Source of the DNA: Pseudomonadales bacterium
GTDB taxonomy: Bacteria > Pseudomonadota > Gammaproteobacteria > Pseudomonadales > UBA5862
Assembly (NCBI GenBank): GCA_024234215.1
Contig: JACKOQ010000001.1
Coordinates: forward strand, 62,001-126,000
Direction of reading: 5' to 3'
DNA length: 64,000 nucleotides
Positions 7,408 to 16,091 of this stretch are shown piece after piece. A program made the translations under genes and the position numbers. The notes under the pieces were generated by a model. It was not told the DNA's origin. It made no database searches and saw only the letters and a program-made list of their open reading frames with translations. How positions within the stretch are numbered: position 1 is the stretch's first letter; each line of letters starts with the position of its first letter.

Positions 7408-9300
7408 TCAGCGGGAACCCGCAGCGCTCTGGCGCAGGGCCTGCTTTTTCAGATGGATCAGCAGCAGCGAGATCGCCGCCGGCGTGACGCCGGGTATCCG
7501 TGATGCACGTGACAGGCTGTCGGGCCGGGCCTGGGTCAATTTCTGCTTCACTTCATTCGACAATCCGGTGATCTGGTTGAAGTCGAGGTCGTCGGGAATC
7601 ACCATCGACTCCTGCCGCTGCAACCGCTCGATCTCCTGCTGCTGCCGCTTGATGTAGCCCTCGTACTTGATCTCGATCTCGACCTGCTCGCTGGCCGCAT
7701 CCCACTGCGGCGTCTCGCCGAGCACGGTCAGCAGAGCCTGATAACCCAGTTCAGGCCGCTTCAGCAGGGTCGCCAGGCTGTATTCTCGCAACAGCGGCTC
7801 GCCAATCAGCGCCTCGATGGCGCTGGCCTCGGCGGTGTTCGGGCGAATCCAGGTTGTGGTGAGGCGGCTGCGTTCACACTCGATCGCCTCGCACTTTTCG
7901 TTGAAGTGGCGCCAGCGCTCTTCATCGACCAGGCCAAGCTGGCGCCCGATCGCAGTCAGACGCATGTCGGCGTTGTCCTCACGCAGCAGCAGGCGGTATT
8001 CGGCGCGGCTGGTGAACATCCGGTAGGGCTCGATGGTGCCGCGGGTGATCAGGTCATCGACCAGCACACCCAGATAGGCCTGGTCACGGCGTGGTGTCCA
8101 GGCCGGCTGCTCCCTGACCTTGAGTGCCGCATTGATGCCGGCCAGCAGCCCCTGGGCCGCAGCCTCCTCGTAGCCGGTGGTGCCATTGATCTGCCCGGCA
8201 AAGAACAACCCCTCGATCGTGCGGGTCTCCAGTGATGGATGCAGGCCGCGCGGGTCGAAATAGTCATACTCGATCGCATAACCGGGCCGGCTGATGTGGG
8301 CATTCTCGAAGCCTTTGATCGAATGGACCAGCTCCAGCTGCACATCGAACGGCAGGCTGGTGGAGATGCCGTTGGGATAGAGCTCATGGGTATTCAGCCC
8401 CTCCGGCTCGACGAAAATCTGGTGGCTGCTTTTGTCGGCAAAGCGGGTGATCTTGTCCTCGATCGACGGGCAGTAGCGTGGACCCACTCCTTCGATCACA
8501 CCGGTGTACATCGGCGAGCGGTCGAGTCCGCCGCGGATGATGTCGTGGGTACGGGCATTGGTATGGGTGATGTGGCAGCAGACCTGCGCTGGATGCTGCG
8601 CCGCACGACCCAGGTAGGACATCACCGGTGTCGGCTGGTCACCGGGCTGCGGCTGCATCACCGAGAAGTCGACTGTGCGCCCATCGATGCGCGGCGGTGT
8701 ACCGGTCTTGAGCCGCCCCACCGGAAGTGGGTACTCACGCAGCCGTGCAGCCAGCGTGGTCGAAGCGGGATCGCCGGCGCGTCCACCCTGGTGGTGCTGC
8801 AGGCCGATGTGAATGACGCCGCCCAGAAAGGTGCCAGCGGTCAGCACCACCGTGCTGGCGCTGAAGCGCAAGCCCATCTGGGTGATGACGCCACTCACCC
8901 GGTCACCGCTCAGAATCAGGTCATCGACCGCCTGCTGGAACAGCAGCAGGTTGGGCTGGTTCTCGATGGTCTGGCGAATGGCGGCACGGTAGAGCACGCG
9001 GTCGGCCTGCGCCCGGGTGGCCCGCACTGCAGCACCTTTGCGGCTGTTGAGCACACGAAACTGGATGCCGGCGCGGTCGGTTGCCTGCGCCATGGCGCCC
9101 CCCAGCGCATCGATCTCCTTCACCAGATGGCTCTTGCCAATGCCGCCAATGGCCGGATTGCAGGACATCTGCCCCAGGGTTTCGATGTTCTGGGTCAGCA
9201 ACAGGGTCCGGCAGCCCATGCGGGCGGCTGCCAGCGCCGCCTCAGTGCCGGCATGACCGCCGCCCACGACAATGACATCGAACCGGCTGGGGTGTTGCAT
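7408..9300 (-). CDS. mnmG: tRNA uridine-5-carboxymethylaminomethyl modification enzyme MnmG
   Basis: MnmG (GidA) works with MnmE to install carboxymethylaminomethyl groups on wobble uridine 34 of certain tRNAs, using FAD, NADH and folate. Starting at the ATG at 9300 gives 630 residues, the usual family length; an ATG three codons upstream (9309) is an alternative. The FAD-binding loop GGGHAG is at residues 13-18, and conserved segments AIGGIGKSHLVKE and FAGQINGTTGYEEAAAQG are seen. Its partner mnmE is in this window but 31 kb away at the other end of the oriC block, whereas the two are usually neighbours. Confidence 0.98.
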   Translation of the reverse strand: MQHPSRFDVIVVGGGHAGTEAALAAARMGCRTLLLTQNIETLGQMSCNPAIGGIGKSHLVKEIDALGGAMAQATDRAGIQFRVLNSRKGAAVRATRAQADRVLYRAAIRQTIENQPNLLLFQQAVDDLILSGDRVSGVITQMGLRFSASTVVLTAGTFLGGVIHIGLQHHQGGRAGDPASTTLAARLREYPLPVGRLKTGTPPRIDGRTVDFSVMQPQPGDQPTPVMSYLGRAAQHPAQVCCHITHTNARTHDIIRGGLDRSPMYTGVIEGVGPRYCPSIEDKITRFADKSSHQIFVEPEGLNTHELYPNGISTSLPFDVQLELVHSIKGFENAHISRPGYAIEYDYFDPRGLHPSLETRTIEGLFFAGQINGTTGYEEAAAQGLLAGINAALKVREQPAWTPRRDQAYLGVLVDDLITRGTIEPYRMFTSRAEYRLLLREDNADMRLTAIGRQLGLVDEERWRHFNEKCEAIECERSRLTTTWIRPNTAEASAIEALIGEPLLREYSLATLLKRPELGYQALLTVLGETPQWDAASEQVEIEIKYEGYIKRQQQEIERLQRQESMVIPDDLDFNQITGLSNEVKQKLTQARPDSLSRASRIPGVTPAAISLLLIHLKKQALRQSAAGSR

Positions 9301-9309
9301 GGCGCGCAT

Positions 9310-9653
9310 CGACCTGAGAAAAGCAAAAGGGCAGCGATTATAGAACTCCGCTAAGCCAAAGCGAAATTGCCGGACTGACAGATATTATTCTGTTTTGATT
9401 TAAAAGATGGTTGTGGTTGTTAGGCTCGCCCTGGCCTGTGAGCAAGTTTTCAACACCATGATTTCAAGTAATTTTTCTCTTTTGGGCTGTTGTTGGTAAA
9501 GTGGCCTTTGCAGTGGGGGTGAGTTGGGGATAACCGCAGCGCATCGCTGGCACTGCCCGCTGTGACCGATCGATGCAACGGTTGCCCACAACGAAACAGC
9601 CGCGCTTTACCCAGCTTGTCCACAACCGAATCCGAACATCATCCGAGCTCATC
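9310..9653. other. Intergenic region upstream of mnmG with weak DnaA-box-like sequences
   Basis: This 344-base gap holds no supported gene. It has an AT-rich stretch at about 9380-9408 followed by four sequences resembling the DnaA box TTATCCACA: TTTTCAACA at 9447-9455, TTATCCCCA on the minus strand at 9525-9533, TTGCCCACA at 9582-9590 and TTGTCCACA at 9616-9624. Two of these have one mismatch. The gidA-linked region is the origin in Enterobacteria, and a second origin-like segment near gidA has been described for Pseudomonas. Whether this one functions, or is a relic or chance, cannot be told from sequence. Confidence 0.4.
9337..9366 (-). promoter_or_regulatory. Possible mnmG promoter
   Basis: A perfect TATAAT lies on the minus strand at 9337-9342, 27 bases before the upstream mnmG ATG at 9309. 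The -35 region is weak: TTCGCT at 17 bases or TTTCGC at 18 bases. The call rests mainly on the -10 hexamer and its placement. Confidence 0.45.
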
Positions 9654-10718
9654 ATGCGCAACAGTGACCAGGCCGACGCCAACATCAAGAACAAGAGCTT
9701 TCTGCTGGTGCTGTTGCTGGTCACGCTGGCCTTCACGGTGATGCTGCTGCCTTTCTATGGAGCGCTGTTCTGGGCCGCAGTGCTGGCGATCATCTTCCAG
9801 CCGATTCAGCGGATGTTGATCAGACGCCACCCCCGGCATCAGAACCTCACTGCGCTGCTGACGCTGCTGATCTGCCTGTTTCTGGCGATCATCCCGGTGG
9901 TGCTGATCTCGATCTCGCTGGTCAATGAGGGGCAACTGCTCTACCAGAAGGTGCAGTCGGGCAATGTGAATGTCGGCGCCTACCTCGACAAGGTGCGCGG
10001 ACTGATTCCCACGGGGTTGCGACCACTGATCGAGCGCTACGGGCTCGAGAACAATCTGGACCTGAAGAGCAAGATCACCGAGGCGCTGATGCAGAGCAGC
10101 CAGTTCATCGCCAACCAGGCGCTCAGCATCGGCCAGAATGCCTTCAAGTTCATCCTGAGCATCGGCCTGATGCTCTACCTGCTGTTTTTCTTCATCCGTG
10201 ATGGTGTGACGATCCTCGAACGCATCCGGCAGGCACTGCCACTCGAAGAGACCAAAAAGAGCCGGCTGTTCGGCATGTTTGCCACCGTGGTGCGCGCCAC
10301 CATCAAGGGCAACCTGATCGTGGCCGCCACCCAGGGCCTGCTGGGCGGGATCATCTTCTCGATCCTTGGCATCGAGGCTGCGGTGCTCTGGGGTGTGCTG
10401 ATGGCGTTCCTGTCGCTGGTGCCGGCGGTTGGCTCCGGCCTGATCTGGCTGCCGACCTCACTCTATCTGCTGCTGAGCGGTGAGATTTGGCGCGGCATCG
10501 TGCTGATTCTGTTTGGCCTGTTCGTCATCGGTCTGGTCGACAACCTGCTGCGGCCGATTCTGGTTGGCAAGGACATCAAACTGCCCGACTATCTGGTGCT
10601 GCTCTCCACCATCGGCGGTATCGTGCTGGTTGGCATGAACGGTTTCGTGATCGGCCCGCTGATCGCCGCGCTCTTCGTCTCCTGCTGGTCACTGCTGCAG
10701 GATGATGCGCTGGGTTGA
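9654..10718 (+). CDS. AI-2E family transporter (PerM-like permease)
   Basis: The 354-residue product is a polytopic membrane protein of the AI-2E/UPF0118 family. It has two N-terminal hydrophobic helices (VLLLVTLAFTVMLLPFYGAL), an extracytoplasmic or amphipathic middle portion, and a C-terminal half with the conserved LGIEAAVLWGVLMAFLSLVPAVG and a repeated glycine-rich helix with GPLIAALF. Substrates are varied and mostly unproven in this family; autoinducer export was shown only for some members, so no substrate is assigned. The start at 9654 was chosen because residues from further upstream are unlike the family. It is the last intact gene before the decayed stretch. Confidence 0.85.
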   Translation: MRNSDQADANIKNKSFLLVLLLVTLAFTVMLLPFYGALFWAAVLAIIFQPIQRMLIRRHPRHQNLTALLTLLICLFLAIIPVVLISISLVNEGQLLYQKVQSGNVNVGAYLDKVRGLIPTGLRPLIERYGLENNLDLKSKITEALMQSSQFIANQALSIGQNAFKFILSIGLMLYLLFFFIRDGVTILERIRQALPLEETKKSRLFGMFATVVRATIKGNLIVAATQGLLGGIIFSILGIEAAVLWGVLMAFLSLVPAVGSGLIWLPTSLYLLLSGEIWRGIVLILFGLFVIGLVDNLLRPILVGKDIKLPDYLVLLSTIGGIVLVGMNGFVIGPLIAALFVSCWSLLQDDALG

Positions 10719-10788
10719 GGGGGGTTGTGCAGGAGAGCGCCTGTTTCGTGTGCCGCGCAGTTCCAACAGATCGGAGCACGAAAACAGC

Positions 10789-10861
10789 GACAGACCACGG
10801 TTCGTTCAATATCGAAGTTTTGGAAAGCGCCTTGATCAGGAACAGGAAACCGTGGTCTGTC
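10789..10861. repeat. 14-bp perfect inverted repeat flanking 45 bases
   Basis: The arms are GACAGACCACGGTT at 10789-10802 and its exact reverse complement at 10848-10861. Related copies occur elsewhere: a one-mismatch copy at 11322-11335, a shortened one near 14674-14690, and a diverged one at 42917-42937. The sequence lies immediately downstream of the IS1595-type fragment. It may be a transposon-end or MITE-like element. Confidence 0.6.
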
Positions 10862-10866
10862 CCTAA

Positions 10867-11103
10867 TCAATTATGGCACGCGCCGCAACGATAGCGTTGC
10901 AGCCCGGAAACCTTGCCCCAGCGCACAACCCGAGGATGCGCACAATGCGGACAGACCGGCGCAGAACCCAACCGGCTTTCGATCACTCCATGCACCTCGG
11001 TGGCTTGGCTCTGCGCATGCAAGCGATCCGCCAGCAACTGCTTCTGGCGCGGCGTCAGCTTCTCAAGCTCCGCCGTCAATCGTCGAAAGGCTTCCGCTCT
11101 CAT
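10867..11103 (-). pseudogene. IS1595-type transposase, N-terminal fragment
   Basis: The 78-residue frame begins MRAEAFRRLTAELEKLTPRQ and has a zinc ribbon of the form CPHC...RYRCGAC, the arrangement found at the N-terminus of IS1595/ISXO2-type transposases. It stops at Asn after CGACH, so the catalytic domain is entirely missing. The stop lies at the inner edge of the repeat at 10848-10863, suggesting a break or recombination there. The identification is from the zinc-ribbon pattern and the leader; other zinc-ribbon transposase families are possible. Confidence 0.6.
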
Positions 11104-11187
11104 GCCTGCACCTATCCTGTTGATTCGATTGATGTCAGAATATAACAATATTTAAAAGGGACATAGCCTTTCAAAAGTATGGGCGAG

Positions 11188-11252
11188 CCCCCTAACAATT
11201 AATTCAAGCCGAACCGGCTTCGCCGGTCGGCTTAATTCAGCGCCCGACTCGC
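11188..11252 (+). repeat. Integron attC-like recombination site (right core degenerate)
   Basis: The left core CCCCTAAC (11189-11196) is followed by AATTAATTCAAGCCGA, then a hairpin whose arms are AAGCCGAACCGG and CCGGTCGGCTT around CTTCG, leaving one extrahelical base. It closes with GGCTTAATTCAGC. This matches the layout of attC sites such as that of the aadA cassettes. The expected right core GTTRRRY is not intact; the corresponding bases read GCGCCCGACTC. No integron integrase is present, so it looks like a lone relic or a CALIN-type site. Confidence 0.55.
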
Positions 11253-12774
11253 ATTGCTGCGTGCAGGTGGGACGAACCACGATTACGTGCGAATTGGGGA
11301 ACCGAACCACCTGCGGGTGGGGACAGACCGCGGTTGTAACATTCCCCGAAACAAAACCAGTCATGCGCGCAAGGTGGCGGCTATCGCGAGTGCCAGGCAC
11401 TCTGTGGGCGGTGGAAACTCGATGGGTACGTGCTTTCCAGAAAAACCGCACCTTCGGATTGCATGACAAACCGGATTTCATCGTCCGAGACCTTTCCATG
11501 GTAACGGTGCACCACCTCTTTGGTGTTGCTCCAGTCTCCAGACTCGCGTGTTTTCGCAATGAATCGGGTTTGCTTCGCTCACCTTGCCTTCGAGAATTCT
11601 CTTTTCGCGCAGAGAAATGAAACCGTTCCATGGACCTCTTCCTTCGCCGTCGAAGGTGAATCTGAAATACTTTGCATTGATCCGAGTCATAAAAGTGATC
11701 TCGGCCTTCCATTCACCGTGATGTTGGGCCAGAGTTTTCGATCCTTGACCAGATCAAAGGTTTTGCCGCATTGGTGAAGGTCGACAGAACGTGACAATCG
11801 ATCCCAGGATGATCAGCGAAGCGACGACCGGCGGATTGTTCCTGATCCGCAAATTGGAGTCTGTCGAGTCGTGTTTCGCAAGGATTCGCTCATAGCGATG
11901 ACCCTTCCTGTTTGATGATCGCAGTGTCGCCACTGCCGCCATGGAGCGACCGGCTCGCATGGTGAACTTTTAACATTTTCTTAAAAAATGGACTCGATCT
12001 CTTTCTGTTTCCATCATGAATGGTGCTTTCTCAAACACAGTGCGCCATGACCGCCTGCAGCAAAGGCCCGCTGGGCCGGAGCTGGATGCATAAACTGGTG
12101 CTGTTTGAGCAGGTGGATGCTGATTGTAATCCTGGCCGAGAGGGGTGATGGGTGGCGATAGAAGTGATCGCTCACATTCATGAAAACCTGGCTGAACCGT
12201 GCACTGCTCGTCACGACTTACGGCATCACGCACTTCACCGACGAGCAGGTCACGGCGGCCAGGCTCGCCGGAAGATCTCTGCGGAATCATCTTGCGAGAG
12301 ATCTCGTCATCGTCAGCCAGTTCCGTGTGGCGCCGGTACCGGTGCCAGGCGCCGTTTGCAATGCCCCGTCGTCCATTCGCGGATGCATGGGCTTGCTGCG
12401 GATTCATCGTGCTGAAACAGTCGATTCGTAGTCTGCGCGATACCTCGTCTGTTGCGCGCGCTGCGCGACAGGCCAGGGCATTTTACCGTCCGTTCACCCG
12501 CATCTGGAGAACCCGCCGCGAAGACCCGCAATCCTGCTCATGCGCTCGTTGCCGCCGCCTGCACGACTTCCGCACACGCGCAGATCACGTCGATCAATCA
12601 GCGGCTACACACGCTGAACAGCAGCTATATACGCTGGACACACGCTGAACGGCATGGGCCTCGAGGCCTCTGCCGTCACTTACGCGCGCGTGACCGCGGC
12701 AGCCCTGTTCTTTGTGGCGACAGGGCTCCGGGGGTCGTCGAAATTTCGCGCAGTGTGGTCAGACCTTAGGGACC
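11253..12774. other. Non-coding or decayed stretch, nothing recognised
   Basis: About 1.5 kb without any frame that resembles a known protein or has convincing start signals. A 70-codon minus-strand frame near 11478-11690 (starting MTRINAKYFRFTFDGEGRGP) looks protein-like but matches no family I recognise and stops early; it could be a cassette-gene relic next to the attC-like site. A short signal-peptide-like frame (ALVAAACTTSAHAQ) near 12542 might be the beginning of the decayed gene that follows. Base composition is more mixed than in neighbouring operons, which suggests acquired and degenerated DNA. Confidence 0.5.
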
Positions 12775-13537
12775 ATGGCGTTCGACTGGACCGGCACCGG
12801 ATCGAAGAGCCTAACGATGCCGAAGGTCTCGCTTACCTCGGCAACAGTGAGTACGGTCGTCGTCGATGGGCAGCCACAAATCGCGTACAGGTTCACCTAC
12901 GCGAAAGATGGCACTATCGCGCTCAATAACACCCAGCGTGGCCATCACCGGCAGCACCGCGAGCGTGGAAATGTCGGTACCGAAGGTATCCAGTGTCGAT
13001 CCTCGCAACGGACAGTTCTACGGTCAAGCAGGACACTCCGGCGCAACTTCGTGTCAGCACACTGAATTTTCTGGTGGGCGGTGGCTCTGCGACGACCAGC
13101 AACCTATTCTCAGGTTCTGCTGACCTGTTCGGACTGAACAACCTCTCCGATGTCAGACTCTCTCTCCCATCGATGCACTCATCGGCCATTTCCGCGGCAA
13201 AGTAACCTGCTCATCCTCAGTCTGGATTCCCGCAAAGATCGTCGAGATCGACAGTACCGGCACGGTGCTGAGCCTTCGGTCTGACGGCGCTTACGACGCA
13301 GGCCATCGAAGCGTGACGGTCGATGGCTTCGAATGCGCATTTTATCTGGTGGCCGGATTCAGGTACGCCAATTCCCGCCTGTTCGTGCTCACTCCTCCGG
13401 CGCCGGTTCCCGTTCCGGCGAAGCCGTGTGGATGTTCGGTAGCGCGCTGGTTGGTAATGGCCATTTCCGTGCGCCGCCGCCGACTGTACCGGCGCCTGAT
13501 GGCGCCCTGGTCCCGACAGGGATCGGCCATCATCTAG
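12775..13537 (+). pseudogene. Decayed secreted protein with PEP-CTERM-like C-terminus
   Basis: Protein-like blocks are spread over three frames. MAFDWTGTGSKSLTMPKVSL starts at 12775. A second block follows near 12928, and a third (RVSTLNFLVGGGSATTSNLF) near 13050. A long open block without stops runs from 13166 to about 13419 (including AKIVEIDSTGTVLSLRSDG). The end reads VPVPA, then after a 2-base insertion AVWMFGSALVG, then after a 1-base insertion MAISVRRRR. That is the classic order of a PEP-CTERM sorting signal: PxxP-like motif, hydrophobic helix, Arg cluster. At least four frame changes make it a pseudogene. The function of the mature protein is unknown. Confidence 0.5.
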
Positions 13538-13616
13538 ATGGCCGAATCGACAGCGACAGGCTGGTGCGGAGGCTATGGCAGAGACCGACCACGCCGCAGG
13601 TTGTGAAGACAAAAGG

Positions 13617-13649
13617 GGTCGGCGGCGCCGGAAGCGCCGACCTTCTTTT
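13617..13649. terminator. Bidirectional rho-independent terminator
   Basis: An 8-bp stem, GGTCGGCG (13617-13624) pairing with CGCCGACC (13635-13642), is followed on the plus strand by TTCTTTT and preceded by AAAAGG, which reads as CCTTTT on the minus strand. It lies between the two convergent decayed genes, as expected if both were once real genes. Confidence 0.65.
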
Positions 13650-14359
13650 CATTCCTCCCAATTCCCGACTTCCAGGACTCGGGTGGCGATGCGACGGCGA
13701 CGGCTGCAGGAAACAGCGGTCGTGGCTATCGAAACCGATGCCGAGTCCTGGCACCGCTTTAGGCGCGACAGCGACGCCGGGCGACCAATATTGTTGTTTG
13801 CGGCCGGGGGCCCCGTTTTTCGACCAGGCTGGGTCCGAGATTCACTCCTGCACCGCTTTGCTCGGGCGGGAATTTGCCGCGCACGGTCGATGCGTAGGTA
13901 TAGCTGCTCAACGAATTCGCCGTTCGGACCGTAAAAGAATATTCTACGCCGTCGTCAGCGCTGCCCAGCCCAGGTGTCGCCCTCCGGTGTCCGGGTCGTC
14001 GACCATTTCATCAGTGCGAGAATCCCGCACCGAGGCGCAATGCCCCAATTGGTTCGCCACGCATCTTTGCTCGATGCGGGCTTCTTCCAGAATGATGATC
14101 GACTCACCGGGGAGTTGATCACGAAAGGTTGCTGTCGATGCCGGGCAGCGCGCACGTCTTCGATATCGGCCCCTGTAGCCCAGCAGATTGACGCCGACAG
14201 CGCCGAAGTTGGTCAGTTCCACAGAGTCTCCATTGATTGCAGACAGGTGCCCGCGACGGTCTGCGGCGCGACCTCGGTCACGACCAGCGCTGCCTGGGTG
14301 GTGGAAGCGAACAACATGCCGAAAGAAGCGGCGAGCAGGGTGGCTGCGTAGCGTTGCAT
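13650..14359 (-). pseudogene. Decayed lamin-tail-domain-like secreted protein
   Basis: A good Shine-Dalgarno (GGGAGA, 6 bases before the ATG at 14359) precedes a clear signal peptide, MQRYAATLLAASFGMLFAST followed by TQAALVVTEVAPQTVAG. The frame then breaks, and the next frame reads SVELTNFGAVGVNLLGYR, then FRDQLPGESIIILEEA, and again in another frame WRTNWGI. The order TEVAP, ELTN.G...VNL.G, GESIII.E and TNWG is what lamin tail domain (LTD) proteins show. Several frameshifts and stops indicate a dead gene. An Arg-rich segment near 13700 could be a former sorting tail. LTD proteins of this kind often carry PEP-CTERM signals. Confidence 0.5.
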
Positions 14360-14559
14360 CGAAAATCTCCCGGTTATTTTTGCCATGAGTGAGTGCCAGA
14401 AACGCAGCAACGTTGTCACAGGTTTGTGTCAGCCTGGTGAAGCAGCCGTTTTCATTTGGGGCAGTCATCCGCAAGGAAGAGGCGCAGCCTGCCGGCGAAG
14501 CGCCATCGGGGTTCAGAACGCCGGTCACGCGTTTGCGCAATGGCCCGGCGGTTTCTGCA

Positions 14560-14652
14560 CGGGTCGGGCCGCTGAAGCATGGGCCTCGGCGGGGGCACGC
14601 CGAGCGCCTGGTGCGGCTGGCGGTGGTTGTAGAACCGGATCCAATCGCGATC
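14560..14652 (-). pseudogene. IS3-type transposase OrfB, C-terminal fragment
   Basis: The minus-strand frame reads DRDWIRFYNHRQPHQALG followed by VPPPRPM. The pattern W-I-x-F-Y-N-x-R-x-P-H-x-A-L-G is the well-known C-terminal end of the rve integrase core in IS3-family OrfB proteins. Only about 30 codons remain. It lies directly downstream of the acvB stop codon and marks the end of the decayed stretch. Confidence 0.65.
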
Positions 14653-14699
14653 ACGCGCAGGATGTGCTTGAGGAAAACCGTGGTCCCCAACGCTCCTCT

Positions 14700-16091
14700 T
14701 CAGCGCTTTGCTGCCAGCCGGCGCTGAATGGCGCTGCTGATCTGTTCGGCGATGATGTCGTAGTTTTCATCGAAGTGGTGGCCGCCGGGGCGGGCGATGA
14801 TTTCGCTGCCTTGCATGACGGGGTCGAGGCAGAGTGATTCGTCGGCTTCGTCGGTGCCGTAGAAGCATTGCAATTTGGTGCGATCGATGCGGGCGATCTC
14901 GGGCGCCAGCGGCATGGCTTCGTCGCTGGCGTCGGCGCCGAACCAGCCGCTGACCTGGATGCTGAAGTCGGCCTTGAAGGCCGGTACCAGCAGCGAGATC
15001 AGCCGCACCGAGGACTGCAACGGCGCCGGCAGGTGGTTGTAGATGGCCGGCAGGATGTCGGCGCCAAAGGAGTATCCGACCAGCACCACGTTCTCGATCT
15101 GCCACGCCTTGCGGTAGTGGATGAGGATGCGCGCCAGGTCGAGGGCGCTCTCTTCGGCCGTCCGTTTCGACCAGAAGTAGCGCAGCGCATCGATCCCCAG
15201 CACCGCCAGATCCTTCTGCTTGAGCAGTTCGCCGAGCGATTGGTCGAGATCGCGCCAGCCGCCGTCACCGGAGTAGATGATCACCAGTGTTCTGGTCGTC
15301 GATTGCGACGAGACTTCGACCAGCGGCAGGTCCTCCAGCGTCTGCGCCAGTTCGCTCTGGCTGGGGCTCTTCAGCACTTGTTGGGCGGCTTCGCCATAGC
15401 TGCGCGACAAGGGGGCTGGCTGCTCCAGCAGGGTGACCAGGTTCTGGCTGGCCTCATCGGCAGCCTTGACGAACTGGCCGACCCCGTTCTTGAGTGCGGT
15501 GGTCGTGCCGACCTGCCACCATCCTCCCAGCGCATAACCCGGATCGAACCGTTGGTCATGTGGTTCGAGACGGTTGCGATCGAGGTTGCAGAGCGGCTTG
15601 CCGAAACCGAGCCTGAATGATGCGACATCGACACTGACACCGCCGGCGAAGGCCAGCGCCGGCGCCTGCACCAGACTGGCGTAGACCAGCACGCCCCCCT
15701 CGCCACGGCCCAGCAGCAACGGCTTGCTGTAATGGGTGAAGCCCAGCTGCTGCTGGACGGAGTGGCTGATCCACTCCAGTGGGCCCGGCAGGTAGAGGCA
15801 ATCCTGATTGAAGCCCTGTAGCCGTTGCAGCGCCAGCCGGGTGTCGATCACTGCCACGGTCAGCCCCTGTGCCACCAGGTCATCGATCGCCTGCAGGTCG
15901 ACATCGGCCAGGCCCTCTTCGGATGAAAAGAGAATCGCCAACTGCTGCGTCTGCCCCTTCTGACCATGGACCGCGACGCTGCCCAGTTCGCTGGCTTCGA
16001 GTGTCAGCAGCGGTTCGGCTGCGAAGGCAAGGGTTGATCCGCCGCTCAGGCAGAGCAGCCAGAGCATGGCAAAGGAAAAGAACCGCTTCAC
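14700..16091 (-). CDS. AcvB/VirJ-like periplasmic serine hydrolase
   Basis: The 463-residue product starts with a GTG at 16091 that overlaps the preceding gene's stop (GTGA) and has a signal peptide (KRFFSFAMLWLLCLSGGSTL). The C-terminal half is an alpha/beta hydrolase with the nucleophile motif GYSFGAD and the segment IYSGDGGWRDLD that defines the AcvB/VirJ family. In Agrobacterium, AcvB hydrolyses lysyl-phosphatidylglycerol made by its partner LpiA. Here the gene follows a split MprF, so a role in turnover of aminoacylated phospholipid in the periplasm is inferred. The N-terminal half is a second, degenerate hydrolase-like domain, as usual for the two-domain AcvB type. Confidence 0.85.
   Translation of the reverse strand: MKRFFSFAMLWLLCLSGGSTLAFAAEPLLTLEASELGSVAVHGQKGQTQQLAILFSSEEGLADVDLQAIDDLVAQGLTVAVIDTRLALQRLQGFNQDCLYLPGPLEWISHSVQQQLGFTHYSKPLLLGRGEGGVLVYASLVQAPALAFAGGVSVDVASFRLGFGKPLCNLDRNRLEPHDQRFDPGYALGGWWQVGTTTALKNGVGQFVKAADEASQNLVTLLEQPAPLSRSYGEAAQQVLKSPSQSELAQTLEDLPLVEVSSQSTTRTLVIIYSGDGGWRDLDQSLGELLKQKDLAVLGIDALRYFWSKRTAEESALDLARILIHYRKAWQIENVVLVGYSFGADILPAIYNHLPAPLQSSVRLISLLVPAFKADFSIQVSGWFGADASDEAMPLAPEIARIDRTKLQCFYGTDEADESLCLDPVMQGSEIIARPGGHHFDENYDIIAEQISSAIQRRLAAKR

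Noticed and set aside
7506..7511. CACGTG core as a possible third parS site
   Set aside because: The flanks (TGATG...ACAGG) lack the TGTTNC/GNAACA arms required for parS.
11152..11712. 186-codon minus-strand frame in the decayed stretch
   Set aside because: It runs through the attC-like hairpin and shows Arg/Ser/His-rich random composition; no ribosome site or family resemblance.
13491..13533. Second PEP-CTERM-like motif (VPAPDGALVPTGIG) just after the first
   Set aside because: It resembles the signal only loosely and lacks a hydrophobic helix and Arg cluster; probably chance in the shifted frame.
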